64,000 nucleotides of DNA from Haloarchaeobius litoreus (GCF_024495425.1 NZ_JANHJR010000004.1:434001-498000), one strand, 5' to 3'; counted from the stretch's first letter, positions 18,926 through 28,471 are shown. Numbers and translations are program-made. The notes: a model not told the origin generated them from the sequence alone.

Positions 18926-20029
18926 TCAGTCGGACTCCACCGCGGTCGGTACCTCGTCGCGGTCGTCCGGTGCGAGTGCACCGACGTGTTCGGAGACCTG
19001 CCTGCGGTTGACCTCGCCGATGCGGTCGGCGACGGCGTCCACCATGTCGAACAGGTCGTCGCGGACCGGACTGTCCTCGTCCCTGATGGTCGGGCCCTCG
19101 GTCGCGCCGCTGTCGAAGTCCGGGTGGACCGGCAGCTCGGAGAGCACCGGCACGTCGTAGTCCTCGCGGATCTCGTCGCCGCCGCCCGCACCGAACACCT
19201 CGTGGGTGTCGTCGCAGTTCGGGCAGTGGAACGTGCTCATGTTCTCGACGACGCCGAGGACCGGTGCGTCGTGGTCCGAGAACAGCCGAAGTCCCTTGCG
19301 GGCGTCGGCGACGGCCATCTCCTGTGGCGTCGTCACGATGACCACCCCGGCGACGGGGAGCGTCTGCAGCAGGTTCAACGAGGCGTCGCCGGTGCCCGGT
19401 GGGAGGTCGACCACGAGGTAGTCGAGCCTGCCCCACTCGACCTCCTCGACGAACTTCATCATCACGTTGTTCACCATCGGCCCCCGCATCACCGCGGGCT
19501 CGTCGCCGTCGGGCATCAGGTGGTCGGTGCTCATCACCGCCACGCCGTCAGAGCGCGGCGGGACGATGTCGCCCTCGGGCATGACGCCGGGCTCGTTCTC
19601 CGAAGGGAGCAGCCGTGGGACGTTCGGACCGTGCACGTCGGCGTCGAGGATGCCGACGCGGGCACCGCGGTCGTTCAGGCCGGCCGCGAGGTTCGCGGCG
19701 ACGGTCGTCTTCCCGACGCCGCCCTTCCCGGAGGCGACGGCGACGACGTTCCGCACGCCCGGGAAGACCTCCTGGTCGAAGCCGTGCTCCTCCCCGATGT
19801 CGGCGCGGAGGTCGGGCTCCATCCCGGCGTCCTCGATCACCTCCCGAATGGCGGTGCCGATCTCTATCTCCGTGGGAGCGTAGGGCGCGTTGAACGCGAG
19901 CGAGACGGTCGCTCCCTCCGCGTCGATGTCGATGTCGTTCACGAGGCCCATGGAGACGATCTCGTCGTCGTTCATCGGGTCCTCGACGTTCCGCAGTCGG
20001 TCTTCGAGTTCGGATTCGGTGAGTGGCAT
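18926..20029 (-). CDS. apbC: Mrp/NBP35-family Fe-S carrier ATPase
   Basis: 367 residues. N-terminal MIP18/DUF59 domain (about 1-80), then a P-loop ATPase with deviant Walker A GKGGVGKTT (about 100-108), DADVHGPNVPRLL, VVDLPPGTGD and the CxxC motif CPNC in the segment NMSTFHCPNCDDTH. This family carries and delivers [4Fe-4S] clusters as a dimer. It lies 48 bp behind the ferredoxin-NrfD-small membrane protein operon, suggesting it loads clusters into that ferredoxin-type subunit. A second Mrp gene ends the nitrate reductase operon at 44802. Confidence 0.93.
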   Translation of the reverse strand: MPLTESELEDRLRNVEDPMNDDEIVSMGLVNDIDIDAEGATVSLAFNAPYAPTEIEIGTAIREVIEDAGMEPDLRADIGEEHGFDQEVFPGVRNVVAVASGKGGVGKTTVAANLAAGLNDRGARVGILDADVHGPNVPRLLPSENEPGVMPEGDIVPPRSDGVAVMSTDHLMPDGDEPAVMRGPMVNNVMMKFVEEVEWGRLDYLVVDLPPGTGDASLNLLQTLPVAGVVIVTTPQEMAVADARKGLRLFSDHDAPVLGVVENMSTFHCPNCDDTHEVFGAGGGDEIREDYDVPVLSELPVHPDFDSGATEGPTIRDEDSPVRDDLFDMVDAVADRIGEVNRRQVSEHVGALAPDDRDEVPTAVESD

Positions 20030-20077
20030 GGAACTATGGTGTCGATTGGTGTGGCCGGGTGGTGGGCTGGCGGTTCT

Positions 20078-20368
20078 TCAGAAGAACAGCACGTCGATGG
20101 CCATCGTGGCGACGAACAGGCTGCCCCAGAGGACTGTGGTGAGACCGACGAGGTAGCCGACGCCGAGCCACGCCTTCGACCGGTCGCTCGGCTCGCCGAC
20201 ATACCAGGCCACGACCATCAGGTACACCGGCGCGAGCACGATGCCGAAGATGAGGTACGTGCCCGGGCCGACGAACGGGAGCGAGTGGCCACCGCCGCCA
20301 CCGCCGCCACCGCCGGCCGCGAGTGGCAGCAGTGCGGCCAGCGTCGCCGGCAGTGCGGTCGGGTTCAT
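20078..20368 (-). CDS. Small membrane protein with poly-glycine run
   Basis: 96 residues from ATG 20368, overlapping the nrfD stop by four bases (ATGA). A hydrophobic start (ALPATLAALLPLA) is followed by nine consecutive glycines, then two clear membrane helices (about 35-55 and 68-92). Overlap with nrfD and position in the operon suggest a small subunit of the same membrane complex. No family recognised. The glycine run could be a flexible linker between an inserted N-terminal helix and the body of the protein. Confidence 0.8.
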   Translation of the reverse strand: MNPTALPATLAALLPLAAGGGGGGGGGHSLPFVGPGTYLIFGIVLAPVYLMVVAWYVGEPSDRSKAWLGVGYLVGLTTVLWGSLFVATMAIDVLFF

Positions 20369-21693
20369 GCGTCGTCCACCTCCTCGTGGGCCGATTCGAT
20401 GGCGTGCAGCTCGACCACCGGGATGACCTTCGAGACGACGAGGAAGAACAGGACGACGATGCCGACCGTCCCGAGCAGCGCCGACAGCTCGACGGGCGAC
20501 GGCACGTAGACGCCAGGCACGCCGTCGTAGAGCTGGAAGTGTGCGTGCTGGAGTCCCTCGACGACGAACAGTACCTTCTCGACCAGCGTCCCGACGAGCA
20601 CGCCGAACGACAGCGCGACCAGCACCGGGATGCGGAACAGCGACGGCCGCAGCGAGCAGGCGAAGACGTACAGCATCGCCAGGAGCACGAGCCCGATGGC
20701 GACCCAGTACAGCGGCGTCGCTATCTTCACCTCCGTCGCGTGCTGGAGCGTCGTCGGGGCGGCGAAGATGCCCGTGATCACCTGCTGGAGCTGGAGCCAG
20801 AGGAAGATGAGTCCGAAGAAGCCCAGCCACTTCCCGAGGCCCTGGAACACCTCGACGGGGATGAGCTCCTCCCAGCCGTAGGCCCGACGGAACGCCGCCG
20901 CGACGATGATGATGCCGCTGACCGCGGAGGTCAGCGCGATGGAGAGGAACGACGGCCCCTGGACGCCGCCGGCCCAGCCCGCCATCGACGGCAGCAGCGC
21001 GAACAGCCACGGGATGACGCCCCCGTGGAGCAGCAGCGGTGCCATGATGATGATGGCGAAGGCGATCCACCAGACCATCCGCTCGACGATGGCGTCCTCG
21101 CGCTCGGAGTAGCCGAGCATCAGCACCGCGTACACCGGTTCGAGCTGGTGGGGGAGTCTGTCGCGCAGCCGGTGGATGTCGTACCGGATGGTCAACAGCA
21201 GGTACGTCGCCGTCAGGACGAAGTACGCGGTGATGACGGTCACGTCCCACATCAGCGGTGACCACTGCACACGGGTCGGCCACGCCGGCAGGACGCTCGT
21301 CACGAGCCTGTCGGGGCGACCGACGTGGATGAGGATGAACAGCCCGGCGCAGGTCAGTGCCGCGATGGTCAGCAGTTCCGCCAGCCGCGCGACGGGCTGG
21401 TAGCGATCCATCCCGAGGAGCCGCACCGCCGCGGAGAGGATGATGCCGCCGTGGGCGATGCCGACCCACCAGATGAACGCGCCGATGTAGAGCCCCCACG
21501 GCACGCCGCCGCCGGAGCCCCAGTCGGCGAGATTTGTCACGATGAGGCCGTGCTGGAGCTGTTGCAGGTAGAAGAACGCCCAGATGCCGATGGCACCCAG
21601 TGCTGCGGCCATCAGGGCCAGGTACTGCTTCGACAGCTGGCCGATGGGCCGGACGAGCGTCTCGCGGCTCACGTCGCTCGTGTCCACGCTCAT
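20365..21693 (-). CDS. nrfD: NrfD/PsrC-family membrane subunit
   Basis: 442 residues with about ten membrane helices, the long form of the NrfD family. The IWWVGIAHGGIILSAAVRL segment near 74-92 and the LHVGRPDR-like IHVGRPDRL near 122-130 are the family's quinone-site landmarks. NrfD proteins exchange electrons between quinones and a partner ferredoxin subunit and lack heme. The partner here is the preceding four-cluster ferredoxin, overlapping by four bases. No molybdopterin subunit is encoded nearby, so either the catalytic partner is elsewhere or this is a quinone-linked ferredoxin module. Confidence 0.9.
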   Translation of the reverse strand: MSVDTSDVSRETLVRPIGQLSKQYLALMAAALGAIGIWAFFYLQQLQHGLIVTNLADWGSGGGVPWGLYIGAFIWWVGIAHGGIILSAAVRLLGMDRYQPVARLAELLTIAALTCAGLFILIHVGRPDRLVTSVLPAWPTRVQWSPLMWDVTVITAYFVLTATYLLLTIRYDIHRLRDRLPHQLEPVYAVLMLGYSEREDAIVERMVWWIAFAIIIMAPLLLHGGVIPWLFALLPSMAGWAGGVQGPSFLSIALTSAVSGIIIVAAAFRRAYGWEELIPVEVFQGLGKWLGFFGLIFLWLQLQQVITGIFAAPTTLQHATEVKIATPLYWVAIGLVLLAMLYVFACSLRPSLFRIPVLVALSFGVLVGTLVEKVLFVVEGLQHAHFQLYDGVPGVYVPSPVELSALLGTVGIVVLFFLVVSKVIPVVELHAIESAHEEVDDA

Positions 21694-22937
21694 GCCTCCT
21701 CACCCGCCTCGGCCGCCGAGGCCCCGTCGTCGAGCACCTCGTTCTTGCGGTTGTCGACGAGGCCGACGTCCTCGTAGGAGACTGGTCCCTCGACCTGCTC
21801 TGCGTGCGGCGACGGCTCGTTGCCGACGTAGTGGACGTTCGGGCTCGTCCCGCGCTCCTCCAGCAGGTTGAACGTCGAGACCGTGTGCTCCGTCCGGTTC
21901 GGGAAGGAGGAGCGGTCGTTCTCCTCGGCGTCGCGATACTGCCGGAGGTGCTGGTTCGGCGCGCTCTCCTCGTCGTTGAGGTCGCCGAAGTGGATGGCGT
22001 CCATCGCGCAGGCCTCCTCGCAGGCGGTCGTGCCGACCTTCTCCTCGCCCATCGCGCCGTCCTGCCTGTCGACGCAGAACGTGCACTTGCCCATCACGCC
22101 CTCCGGCGGGCGCGCGCCGACCCACTTCCCACGGTCGTCGAACTGGTGCTCGTTCGGGATCTCCGAGTCGGGCACGTCGGGTTCGCCCCACTGGAAGTAG
22201 TTCACCCCGTACGGGCACGACACCTCGCAGTACCGACAGCCGATGCAGATGTCGTAGTCCGTGAGCACGAGTCCGTCCTCGTCGCGGGTGTGGCGCGCGC
22301 CGACCGGGCAGACCTTCGTACACGGCGAGTCGGTGCAGTGCTGGCACGGCCGCACGAGGAAGTTCTCGTCGTCCTGGTTGCGGTCCTCGTAGGTGAAGAC
22401 GTACATCCAGTTCGCCCCGCGGGAGAGACCGTGCTCCTGCGAGCACGCCGAGACGCAGGCGAGGCAGCCGTCGCAGTTGTTGAGGTTGATGACCATCCCC
22501 CAGCGGGTGCCGTCGCCCTGCGTGGGCGTGTCGCCGTGGCCGCCACCGGAGCCGCTCCCAGCGCCGGCGAAGACGCTGAGCGCCGCCGCGGCAGCGCCAC
22601 CCTTCGCGAGCAGCTCCCGGCGAGAGATGTCCTCCGCGTCGGCTAGCTCCGTCAGTGTCTCCCGCACGCTCGTGGCGTCGGCGGTCTCCGAGACGACCTC
22701 ACCGTCGAGGTCGTCCTGGAGTTCCGGCAGTTCGCGAGCGTCCTGCCCGAACTCCTCGAGCATGTCCTCGTGGTACTTCGCGTAGAACTCGGCGTCGGTC
22801 AGCTCACCGGCGACGACCCGCTGTGCGTCGCGGGCCATCTCCAGACCGAGATCCGTGTCGTACTCGGTCTCCGAGAGCACGCGCCGCATCTCGGTCTCGG
22901 ACTCGTCGTCGAGCGGGAGCGTGGCGTCCTCAGGCAT
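21690..22937 (-). CDS. Four-cluster ferredoxin-type subunit with internal Tat-like motif
   Basis: 415 residues. The first ~100 residues are acidic and helical, with [19 protein letters not shown], a domain I recall from haloarchaeal ferredoxin subunits. Then comes SRREL followed by a hydrophobic Ala-rich stretch (about 105-128), a Tat-like signal placed unusually far inside. The ferredoxin domain has [47 protein letters not shown] and a CTFC...CEEAC set, so four clusters of the DmsB/PsrB/HybA type. It should pass electrons between NrfD and an unknown partner outside the membrane. First gene of the operon. Confidence 0.9.
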   Translation of the reverse strand: MPEDATLPLDDESETEMRRVLSETEYDTDLGLEMARDAQRVVAGELTDAEFYAKYHEDMLEEFGQDARELPELQDDLDGEVVSETADATSVRETLTELADAEDISRRELLAKGGAAAAALSVFAGAGSGSGGGHGDTPTQGDGTRWGMVINLNNCDGCLACVSACSQEHGLSRGANWMYVFTYEDRNQDDENFLVRPCQHCTDSPCTKVCPVGARHTRDEDGLVLTDYDICIGCRYCEVSCPYGVNYFQWGEPDVPDSEIPNEHQFDDRGKWVGARPPEGVMGKCTFCVDRQDGAMGEEKVGTTACEEACAMDAIHFGDLNDEESAPNQHLRQYRDAEENDRSSFPNRTEHTVSTFNLLEERGTSPNVHYVGNEPSPHAEQVEGPVSYEDVGLVDNRKNEVLDDGASAAEAGEEA

Positions 22938-23171
22938 CCTGGTTCACCTCCAGTTTCCTTCGCGTCCCCGGTTCTGTACTCGTCATGGTTCCCAGTCGAG
23001 ACTGGTAACGGTCTGGTCATAACCCACCACGCCGGTTCCCAGAACCCTGAACGGTGCCAGAATATGTTCGCTGGGGGACTCAAGTTGAACCCCGGCAACC
23101 GATGTGGTGAGCCCGCCGGGGTGAACGTTGGATTACCCTTTTCACCCGTGTCCTCGATTGGTACGGTAGTA

Positions 23172-24614
23172 ATGGGCACTGGACAGGAGGGAATCTCGAC
23201 CTCGGAGGGCGCGAACCGCGAAGGAGAGGTACCGGAGCAGGTCGTGGCAGCCGAATCCCCGTCCGGCGAGACCTCGGTCACCGAGGAAGGGACCGAACTC
23301 GAACGGACCATCGGGCTGAAGGGCGGCCTGGCCATCGGCGTCGGGACGATGATCGGCGCGGGCATCTTCGTCTTCCCCGGGCTCGCGGCGGGGCAGGCCG
23401 GTCCAGCCGCCGCAGGGTCGTTCGCCATCGGTGCGGTGATCGCACTGTTGGTCGCCCTCCCGGCCTCGGAGCTCGCGACGGCGATGCCGAAGTCCGGGGG
23501 CGGCTACTACTTCATCTCCCGGGCGCTCGGTGCGCTCGCGGGCTCGATCGTCGGCATCAGCATCTGGCTCGGACTCGTCTTCGCGACGGCGTTCTACCTG
23601 GTCGGCTTCGGCAACTACGCCGCGGCCGTGCTGGCCGAAGCGGGCGTCGCCATCGGCGGCGTCCCGGTGGTCGTCCCGCTCGCACTCCTGTTCGGGGTGG
23701 TGCTGACCGGCCTGAACCTGGTCGGTACCGAGAACGCCGCGACACTCCAGAACTACGTCGTCGGGCTCTTGCTGACCATCCTCGTCCTGTTCCTGAGCTT
23801 CGGCGGTCTCGACGCCGTCGGTGTGTTCGGGAGCAGTACCACCCCCGAACGATTCATGCCGTTCGGGCCGCTCCCCGTGTTCACGACCGCCGCACTCGTG
23901 TTCACGTCGTACCTCGGCTTCGCACAGGTCGCGACGGTCGCGGGCGACATCAAGGACCCCGGACGGAACCTCCCGCTGGCGATGGTCGGCTCGGTGGTCA
24001 TCGTCGGCACGCTGTACGTGGCGACCATCTTCGTCGCCACCAGCGCGTTCGACAGCGCCACCCTGTCCGGCTTCGGCGAGACGGCCATCGTGGAGGTGGC
24101 CCGGAACTTCATCGGTGCGCCGGGTGCCATCGTCATCCTCCTCGCCGGGTTGCTGGCGACGGTCTCCAGCGCCAACGCCTCCATCCTCTCGACCTCGCGG
24201 GCGGTGTTCGCCCTGAGCAAGGACGCGATACTCCCCCGCTTCGCGAGTCGGATAAACCTGCAGTACGGGACGCCCCACATCGCACTCGCGATGGGTGGCG
24301 GTCCCGTGCTCGTCCTCGTCGCCTTCGGCGAGGTCGAGGTGCTCGCGGAGGTCGCCTCGTTCCTCCACCTCGTCATGTACGGGCTGATGTGCGTGGCGCT
24401 CATCACGATGCGACGGAACGAACCGGAGTGGTACGACCCCGACTTCAGGGTCCCCGCGTACCGGCTGGTCGCGGGTGTCGGAGCGGTCGCGAGTTTCGGC
24501 CTCATCCTGTTCATGAAACCCACATCACAGATCATCGGCGTCGCAATCATGGTCGCATCGGGTGGCTGGTTCGGGTACTACGCGAACGATGTCTCGCTCA
24601 AGGGGGTGGTCTGA
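23172..24614 (+). CDS. APC-superfamily amino acid permease
   Basis: 480 residues from ATG 23172. An acidic N-terminal tail of about 45 residues is followed by twelve hydrophobic segments. Helix 1 contains the substrate-binding glycine motif [15 protein letters not shown] (about 54-68), and the segment [13 protein letters not shown] follows helix 2. Transport of an amino acid by cation symport is the family role; substrate not inferable. It is followed without any gap by a UspA-type gene, the usual haloarchaeal permease-Usp pairing, which suggests that the soluble partner controls transport. Confidence 0.92.
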   Translation: MGTGQEGISTSEGANREGEVPEQVVAAESPSGETSVTEEGTELERTIGLKGGLAIGVGTMIGAGIFVFPGLAAGQAGPAAAGSFAIGAVIALLVALPASELATAMPKSGGGYYFISRALGALAGSIVGISIWLGLVFATAFYLVGFGNYAAAVLAEAGVAIGGVPVVVPLALLFGVVLTGLNLVGTENAATLQNYVVGLLLTILVLFLSFGGLDAVGVFGSSTTPERFMPFGPLPVFTTAALVFTSYLGFAQVATVAGDIKDPGRNLPLAMVGSVVIVGTLYVATIFVATSAFDSATLSGFGETAIVEVARNFIGAPGAIVILLAGLLATVSSANASILSTSRAVFALSKDAILPRFASRINLQYGTPHIALAMGGGPVLVLVAFGEVEVLAEVASFLHLVMYGLMCVALITMRRNEPEWYDPDFRVPAYRLVAGVGAVASFGLILFMKPTSQIIGVAIMVASGGWFGYYANDVSLKGVV

Positions 24615-25520
24615 ATGTCCTGGGACGCCACCAAGGACCCGATGGTATCGGACGAACTCTCGGTCCGTGAACCCCCGAAGATACTCATCCCGGTTCGGGT
24701 GCTGGAGGGCCAGACGGTCCCGGAACCGCTCGTCGAGTTCCTCACACCAGCGGAGATCGTCGTCCTCGGCTACCACGTGCTCCCCGAGCAGACCCCGACG
24801 GAGCAGGGAAGTATGCAGTTCGAGGACCGCGCCCAGGAGGCCGTCGAGGCCATCGCGAAGGGGTTCCGCGAGGCCGGGGGAGGGGTCGAAACACGCGTCG
24901 TCTTCACGCACGACCGCGATCAGACCGTCGACCGCGTCGCAAACGAGGTCGGCGCGACGGCGACGCTGCTCCCGAACCCGACCGGCGAGGTCGAGGACGT
25001 GCTCGTCGCGGTCCGGGGGAGCATCGACGTCGCTCGCCTCGTCGACCTCGTCGCCGCGCTGCTCGCCGACGACGACGCAGACGTCACGCTCTGGGGCCTC
25101 ACCGGCGGCGGCGGGTACGACGCGGAGTCCGCGGTCCAGCGCGCCGACGCGACGCTCGAGCAGCGGGGGTTCGACCCGGAACGCATCACGGTCGAGGTCA
25201 GCGGGTCCGAGACCCCCATCTACGACATCGTCGCCCGGTCCGTCGAGTTCGACGTCGTCGTCATGGGCGAGGGCGGGCCGCCGGTGCTCTCGGCCCTGTT
25301 CGGCGACGACGCCGAGCGCGTCGCGGAGGGCGCGGTCGCCCCGGTGCTCGTCGTCCGGGACCTGCCCGAGCCGGCTGAAGAGGCGACTGATGAGCACCAG
25401 AGCACCGATGAAGTCGCTACGGATGCATCGGACTCCGATGGCCCGGTCTCGGGAGACGACCACTCGGGCGAGACGGACGAGACGGGCGAGACAGACGAGA
25501 CGGACGGGACGGAAGCGTAA
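24615..25520 (+). CDS. UspA-family protein paired with the permease
   Basis: 301 residues; the ATG directly follows the TGA of the permease gene. Two Usp-like halves: the first begins ILIPVRVLEGQ (about 23), the second has TLWGLTGGGGYDAE (about 157) and ends with VVVMGEGGPP and APVLVVRDLP. The nucleotide-binding glycines are only partly kept. The last 40 residues are acidic with an imperfect GETDETGETDET repeat, probably disordered. It is likely to sense nucleotide or stress state and modulate the permease; that is inference from pairing. Confidence 0.88.
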   Translation: MSWDATKDPMVSDELSVREPPKILIPVRVLEGQTVPEPLVEFLTPAEIVVLGYHVLPEQTPTEQGSMQFEDRAQEAVEAIAKGFREAGGGVETRVVFTHDRDQTVDRVANEVGATATLLPNPTGEVEDVLVAVRGSIDVARLVDLVAALLADDDADVTLWGLTGGGGYDAESAVQRADATLEQRGFDPERITVEVSGSETPIYDIVARSVEFDVVVMGEGGPPVLSALFGDDAERVAEGAVAPVLVVRDLPEPAEEATDEHQSTDEVATDASDSDGPVSGDDHSGETDETGETDETDGTEA

Positions 25521-25589
25521 ACGAGACGAACGGATCACGGGCCAACTACGGTGGTTGGGTGCAGACGACCGGGTTCGACCCCACCCCGG

Positions 25590-26255
25590 TCATTCGTCCC
25601 GGTTCAGGTAGGTCCTGATGATGCTTCGCTCCGCTTTCTGTAGGTGCTCCGAGGCGGTGCTGGGGGCGCAGTCCATGGCGGCCGCCACGTCGTCCCGGCT
25701 CGCCTCCCGCGGCACCTCGTAGTAGCCGAGTTCGAACGCGGTCACGAGCACCTCGCGCTGTCGTGGTGGCAGCGATGGCGGAACCGGTGGCCGGCCGAGG
25801 TCGTACTCGCCGACCCGTTCGAGCCTCGTCTCGACGCCCTCCGGCATCGACTCGACCGCAGCCTGAAGCGTCTCCGTCGGGCCGACGATACGCGCCGTGA
25901 TGGAGCCGTCGTGGTGGTACTGGATCGGGAACACCGGGATGAGCCCCTCGATGGTCCCCACGTCGAACAACCGCCACTCCACCGGGTGCGGTTCCGAGTG
26001 GACGTAGACGTATGCTCGCTCCTCGCCCACGTGTGTCACGTCGTATTCGAGCACGAGGTCGGTCTCCTCCAGCACGCCGACGAACCGCTGGACGTCGCCG
26101 TCGACGTAGAGCAGGACGGTCGCCCGCGGCGGCTCCAGCGACGGTGCCCAGTCGACCATCTGGGCGTTCCGGAACATCGACCCGTCGGTGAGTGCGGGGA
26201 CGAGCGGATGCAGCTCCGCCTCGGCCCCCGAGACGCGGAGCGTGAGGTAGCGCAT
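25590..26255 (-). CDS. HTH_10 regulator (bacterio-opsin-activator-like)
   Basis: 221 residues. The N-terminal ~150 residues form the strand-rich bat-type sensor domain with VLLYVDGDVQRFVGVLEE. The C-terminus is HTH_10: LPPRQREVLVTAFELGYYEV (about 161-180), then ASRDDVAAAMDCAPSTASEH and LQKAERSIIR. These one-domain-plus-HTH proteins are common haloarchaeal regulators. The minus-strand TATA tract in 26276-26287 predicts a leaderless start at ATG 26255 and is shared with the divergent epimerase gene, a plausible target. Confidence 0.9.
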   Translation of the reverse strand: MRYLTLRVSGAEAELHPLVPALTDGSMFRNAQMVDWAPSLEPPRATVLLYVDGDVQRFVGVLEETDLVLEYDVTHVGEERAYVYVHSEPHPVEWRLFDVGTIEGLIPVFPIQYHHDGSITARIVGPTETLQAAVESMPEGVETRLERVGEYDLGRPPVPPSLPPRQREVLVTAFELGYYEVPREASRDDVAAAMDCAPSTASEHLQKAERSIIRTYLNRDE

Positions 26256-26275
26256 GAACGTCGGTCGTCACCTGA

Positions 26276-26287
26276 CTACAAAAATAA
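26276..26287. promoter_or_regulatory. Shared AT-rich promoter between regulator and epimerase genes
   Basis: CTACAAAAATAA reads as TTATTTTTGTAG on the minus strand, about 26 bp before ATG 26255, and may also serve the plus-strand gene at 26340 with a short leader. Confidence 0.5.
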
Positions 26288-26339
26288 CCCGACCAGTGTC
26301 GGCAGTTCGAGCTTGGTCGTCGGCGAGCAATGACAGCGT

Positions 26340-27299
26340 ATGAAGGTGTTCATCGCTGGCGCGACCGGCGTACTCGGCCGTCGAACCGTCGCGCTCTGTG
26401 CCGACCGGGGCCACGACGTGGTGGGGTTGACGCGAGATAGCGGGGGTGACCGGGTCGTCCGCGAGCACGGTGGCGAGCCACGTCGGGGCGACGTACTCGA
26501 CCGGGAATCCGTCGTCGACGCTGCGACGGGCTCCGACGTGCTCGTCCACGCCGCGACGAAGATTCCGACCGATACGAACCCCGACGACGAGGAGTGGGAG
26601 CTGAACGACCGGGTGCGCCGCGAAGGTGCCGAGAATCTCGTCGCCGCGGCCGCCGAGCACGACGCCGACCGCGTGCTCCTCCAGAGCGTCGTCTGGCTGG
26701 CACGACAGCCGGACGGGAGCCGGTTCGACGAGGGCGCGGAGCCCCACCCGGACCGGTCGACGCAGTCCGCGCTGGAAGCAGAGCGGATCGTCACCGATGG
26801 GGCCGAGACGCACGGCTTCGAGCCGGTCGTCCTCCGCGGCGGCTACTTCTACGCACCCGACACGGTGCACACGAAGCTGTTCGGTGAGGGGCTGCTCGAC
26901 CGTCGCATGCCCATCATCGCCGGCGGCCTCCTGGGGCGGGACGACGCGGAGCTCTCGTTCGTCCACGTCGACGACGCGGCGAGCGCCTTCGCCGCGGCCG
27001 TCGACGGCGACGCGACCGGGACGTTCCACGTCGTCGACGACCGACCGACCACGTACGCGAACTTCCTCCAGAGCTTCGCGGACGAGCTCGATGCACCCCG
27101 ACCGCGACGGATTCCCGGCTGGCTTGGAGGCCTGTTCATCGACGCGAACATGCGACGACTGCTCACCGAGCCGATGCCGACCTCGAACGACAGACTGCGC
27201 GAGGCGTTCGACTGGGAACCCGAGTATCCGACGGTGGACGAGGGGCTGGCGCAGGTGGTCTCGCGCTGGCGGGCGACCGGCGAGGTCGTGGAAGCGTAG
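26340..27299 (+). CDS. NAD-dependent epimerase/dehydratase-family protein
   Basis: 319 residues, extended SDR. It starts directly with the Rossmann motif MKVFIAGATGVLGRRTV (GxxGxxG at 7-13), followed by DVLVHAATKIPTD near 63-75 and VLRGGYFYAPDT near 162-173, where YAP resembles the segment after the active site. The usual YxxxK is not obvious: the corresponding region reads WLARQPDGSRFDEG, so it belongs to an atypical (NmrA-like or complex-I-type) subgroup that may bind rather than convert. It is followed after two bases by a small membrane protein gene. Confidence 0.85.
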   Translation: MKVFIAGATGVLGRRTVALCADRGHDVVGLTRDSGGDRVVREHGGEPRRGDVLDRESVVDAATGSDVLVHAATKIPTDTNPDDEEWELNDRVRREGAENLVAAAAEHDADRVLLQSVVWLARQPDGSRFDEGAEPHPDRSTQSALEAERIVTDGAETHGFEPVVLRGGYFYAPDTVHTKLFGEGLLDRRMPIIAGGLLGRDDAELSFVHVDDAASAFAAAVDGDATGTFHVVDDRPTTYANFLQSFADELDAPRPRRIPGWLGGLFIDANMRRLLTEPMPTSNDRLREAFDWEPEYPTVDEGLAQVVSRWRATGEVVEA

Positions 27300-27301
27300 C
27301 G

Positions 27302-27694
27302 ATGCGCAGCCGTCCCCTCCCGGGCGTGCTCGGGCTCCACCTCGCCGCCGCGACGACTCACGGGCTGACACACGGACTCGTGCCGGTGCCGTTATCAGCC
27401 TGGCAGAACGCGCTCGTCGTGGCGACGACGTTCCTCGGCCCGGCGCTCGGCGTGGTGCTCCATCGTCGCGGGCATCGGTCCGGGCTGGCGCTGTTCTCCG
27501 TCTCGATGGCGGCCGCGTTCGTGCTCGGCGTCGCGCTGCACTTCGTCGTCGACTCGCCGGACCACGTTCACGCGGTACCGGCCGGGACGTGGCAGCTGCC
27601 GTTCCAGGTGACGGCTGTGGGCGTCGCGCTGACGCCTGCGTTGGGGGCTATTGTTGGCGTCTGGTCGCTCCGCGATGATTCGGCAGGACCGTGA
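27302..27694 (+). CDS. Four-helix membrane protein
   Basis: 130 residues, four hydrophobic segments (about 5-25, 33-55, 60-82, 100-122). Histidines occur around the helices (LGLHLAAATTHGLTHGL; ALHFVVDSPDHVHAV), which could bind a metal or heme, but no family is recognised. It starts two bases behind the epimerase-like gene, so the two are one transcript. Confidence 0.8.
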   Translation: MRSRPLPGVLGLHLAAATTHGLTHGLVPVPLSAWQNALVVATTFLGPALGVVLHRRGHRSGLALFSVSMAAAFVLGVALHFVVDSPDHVHAVPAGTWQLPFQVTAVGVALTPALGAIVGVWSLRDDSAGP

Positions 27695-28127
27695 TGACGG
27701 CTCTCGTCGGGTTTCCCGTGGTGCGTCGTCGTTCCTATCCGGATTCGGTCTATCCACACGACCCCGGAGTTCTATGTTCGTTCGAGTGACTGGAATCAGT
27801 CCTCTGGGTGTGTTCTTCCGGTCTTCGGTTGCTGATAGAGCAGAGAGCGTGGTCCAGACGTAGGTAGCTGGTGTTGGATGCACACGAAAACTCCGAGTTC
27901 GTGTGCATATTCGGGAACGTGGGGTTGTCTACGTGTGACCTCCAGGGGGCGGACTCAATAGCGGAGTTGGGTCCCTTTCCGATAAATACAGAGGATGGGT
28001 GTAGCACGGACGGCGACACTGCCGCTCTCTGGTCGGTAGGCACGTTCCGGCGATCGATGGGACACACGACTTGATGCAGCCGTGTGGCTCCATGGGCCGG
28101 CGTACACGGTGACCGTCCCTGCAGTCC
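27695..28127. other. Convergent intergenic stretch with a palindrome
   Basis: About 430 bp between two convergent genes. The only open frames are not acidic and look non-coding. It holds the palindrome listed separately at 27878-27908; no clear T-tract terminator was seen. Confidence 0.45.
27878..27908. repeat. 11-bp inverted repeat
   Basis: ATGCACACGAA and TTCGTGTGCAT match perfectly across a nine-base centre (AACTCCGAG) that itself contains CTC/GAG. Could be an operator, a hairpin in a 3' end of the 27302 transcript, or a relic of a mobile element end. Confidence 0.6.
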
Positions 28128-28469
28128 TCAGAGCCAGTCGTCGGGCAGTTCGTCGACGTGGTTCGCCATCAACTCCAGTAACGGTCGAATTTCCTCGAAC
28201 TGCGGACCCATCCGAATCGTGTTCGTCTCTTGGTCCCACTCGATGAATCCCGACTCCGCCAGTTTCGGGAGGTGCACGTGACGCATCTGGATCATGAGTT
28301 GTTCCAGACCCTCGTCTTCAAGGCGAACGTCGTCGGGGACCTGCGGGTCGTCGTCGTCCTGTGGGTTGTGGTCTAATAACGCGACGAGCACCCGTCGACG
28401 GTATCTGTTCGCCAGTGCATCGAGCATTGAGTCCATGTCGGAACTCGACGAGTCGGCACGACTGGTCAT
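28128..28469 (-). CDS. DUF7344-type winged-helix regulator
   Basis: 113 residues. MLDALANRYRRRVLVALLDH (about 14-33) forms the first helices, and MRHVHLPKLAESGFIEWDQE (about 62-81) is the recognition helix and wing, the family hallmark. TIRMGPQFEEIRPLLELM is the C-terminal helix. Small haloarchaeal regulators of this type lie next to many inducible genes; targets here are unknown. It lies two bases behind the shorter relative at 28472. The family number is from memory. Confidence 0.85.
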   Translation of the reverse strand: MTSRADSSSSDMDSMLDALANRYRRRVLVALLDHNPQDDDDPQVPDDVRLEDEGLEQLMIQMRHVHLPKLAESGFIEWDQETNTIRMGPQFEEIRPLLELMANHVDELPDDWL

Positions 28470-28471
28470 GA

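Noticed and set aside
18812-20509. A 565-codon plus-strand frame opposite the Mrp gene
   Set aside because: Antisense shadow; the minus strand encodes a clear Mrp/ApbC ATPase.
20078-21703. A 541-codon minus-strand frame across nrfD and the small membrane gene
   Set aside because: Arginine- and proline-rich out-of-frame reading of nrfD; only its last 96 codons (from 20368) are a real gene.
22929-22985. 18-residue mini-ORF overlapping the ferredoxin-subunit start
   Set aside because: An 8-bp overlap exists and a weak AT-rich tract precedes it, but the promoter call is too uncertain to list with the others.
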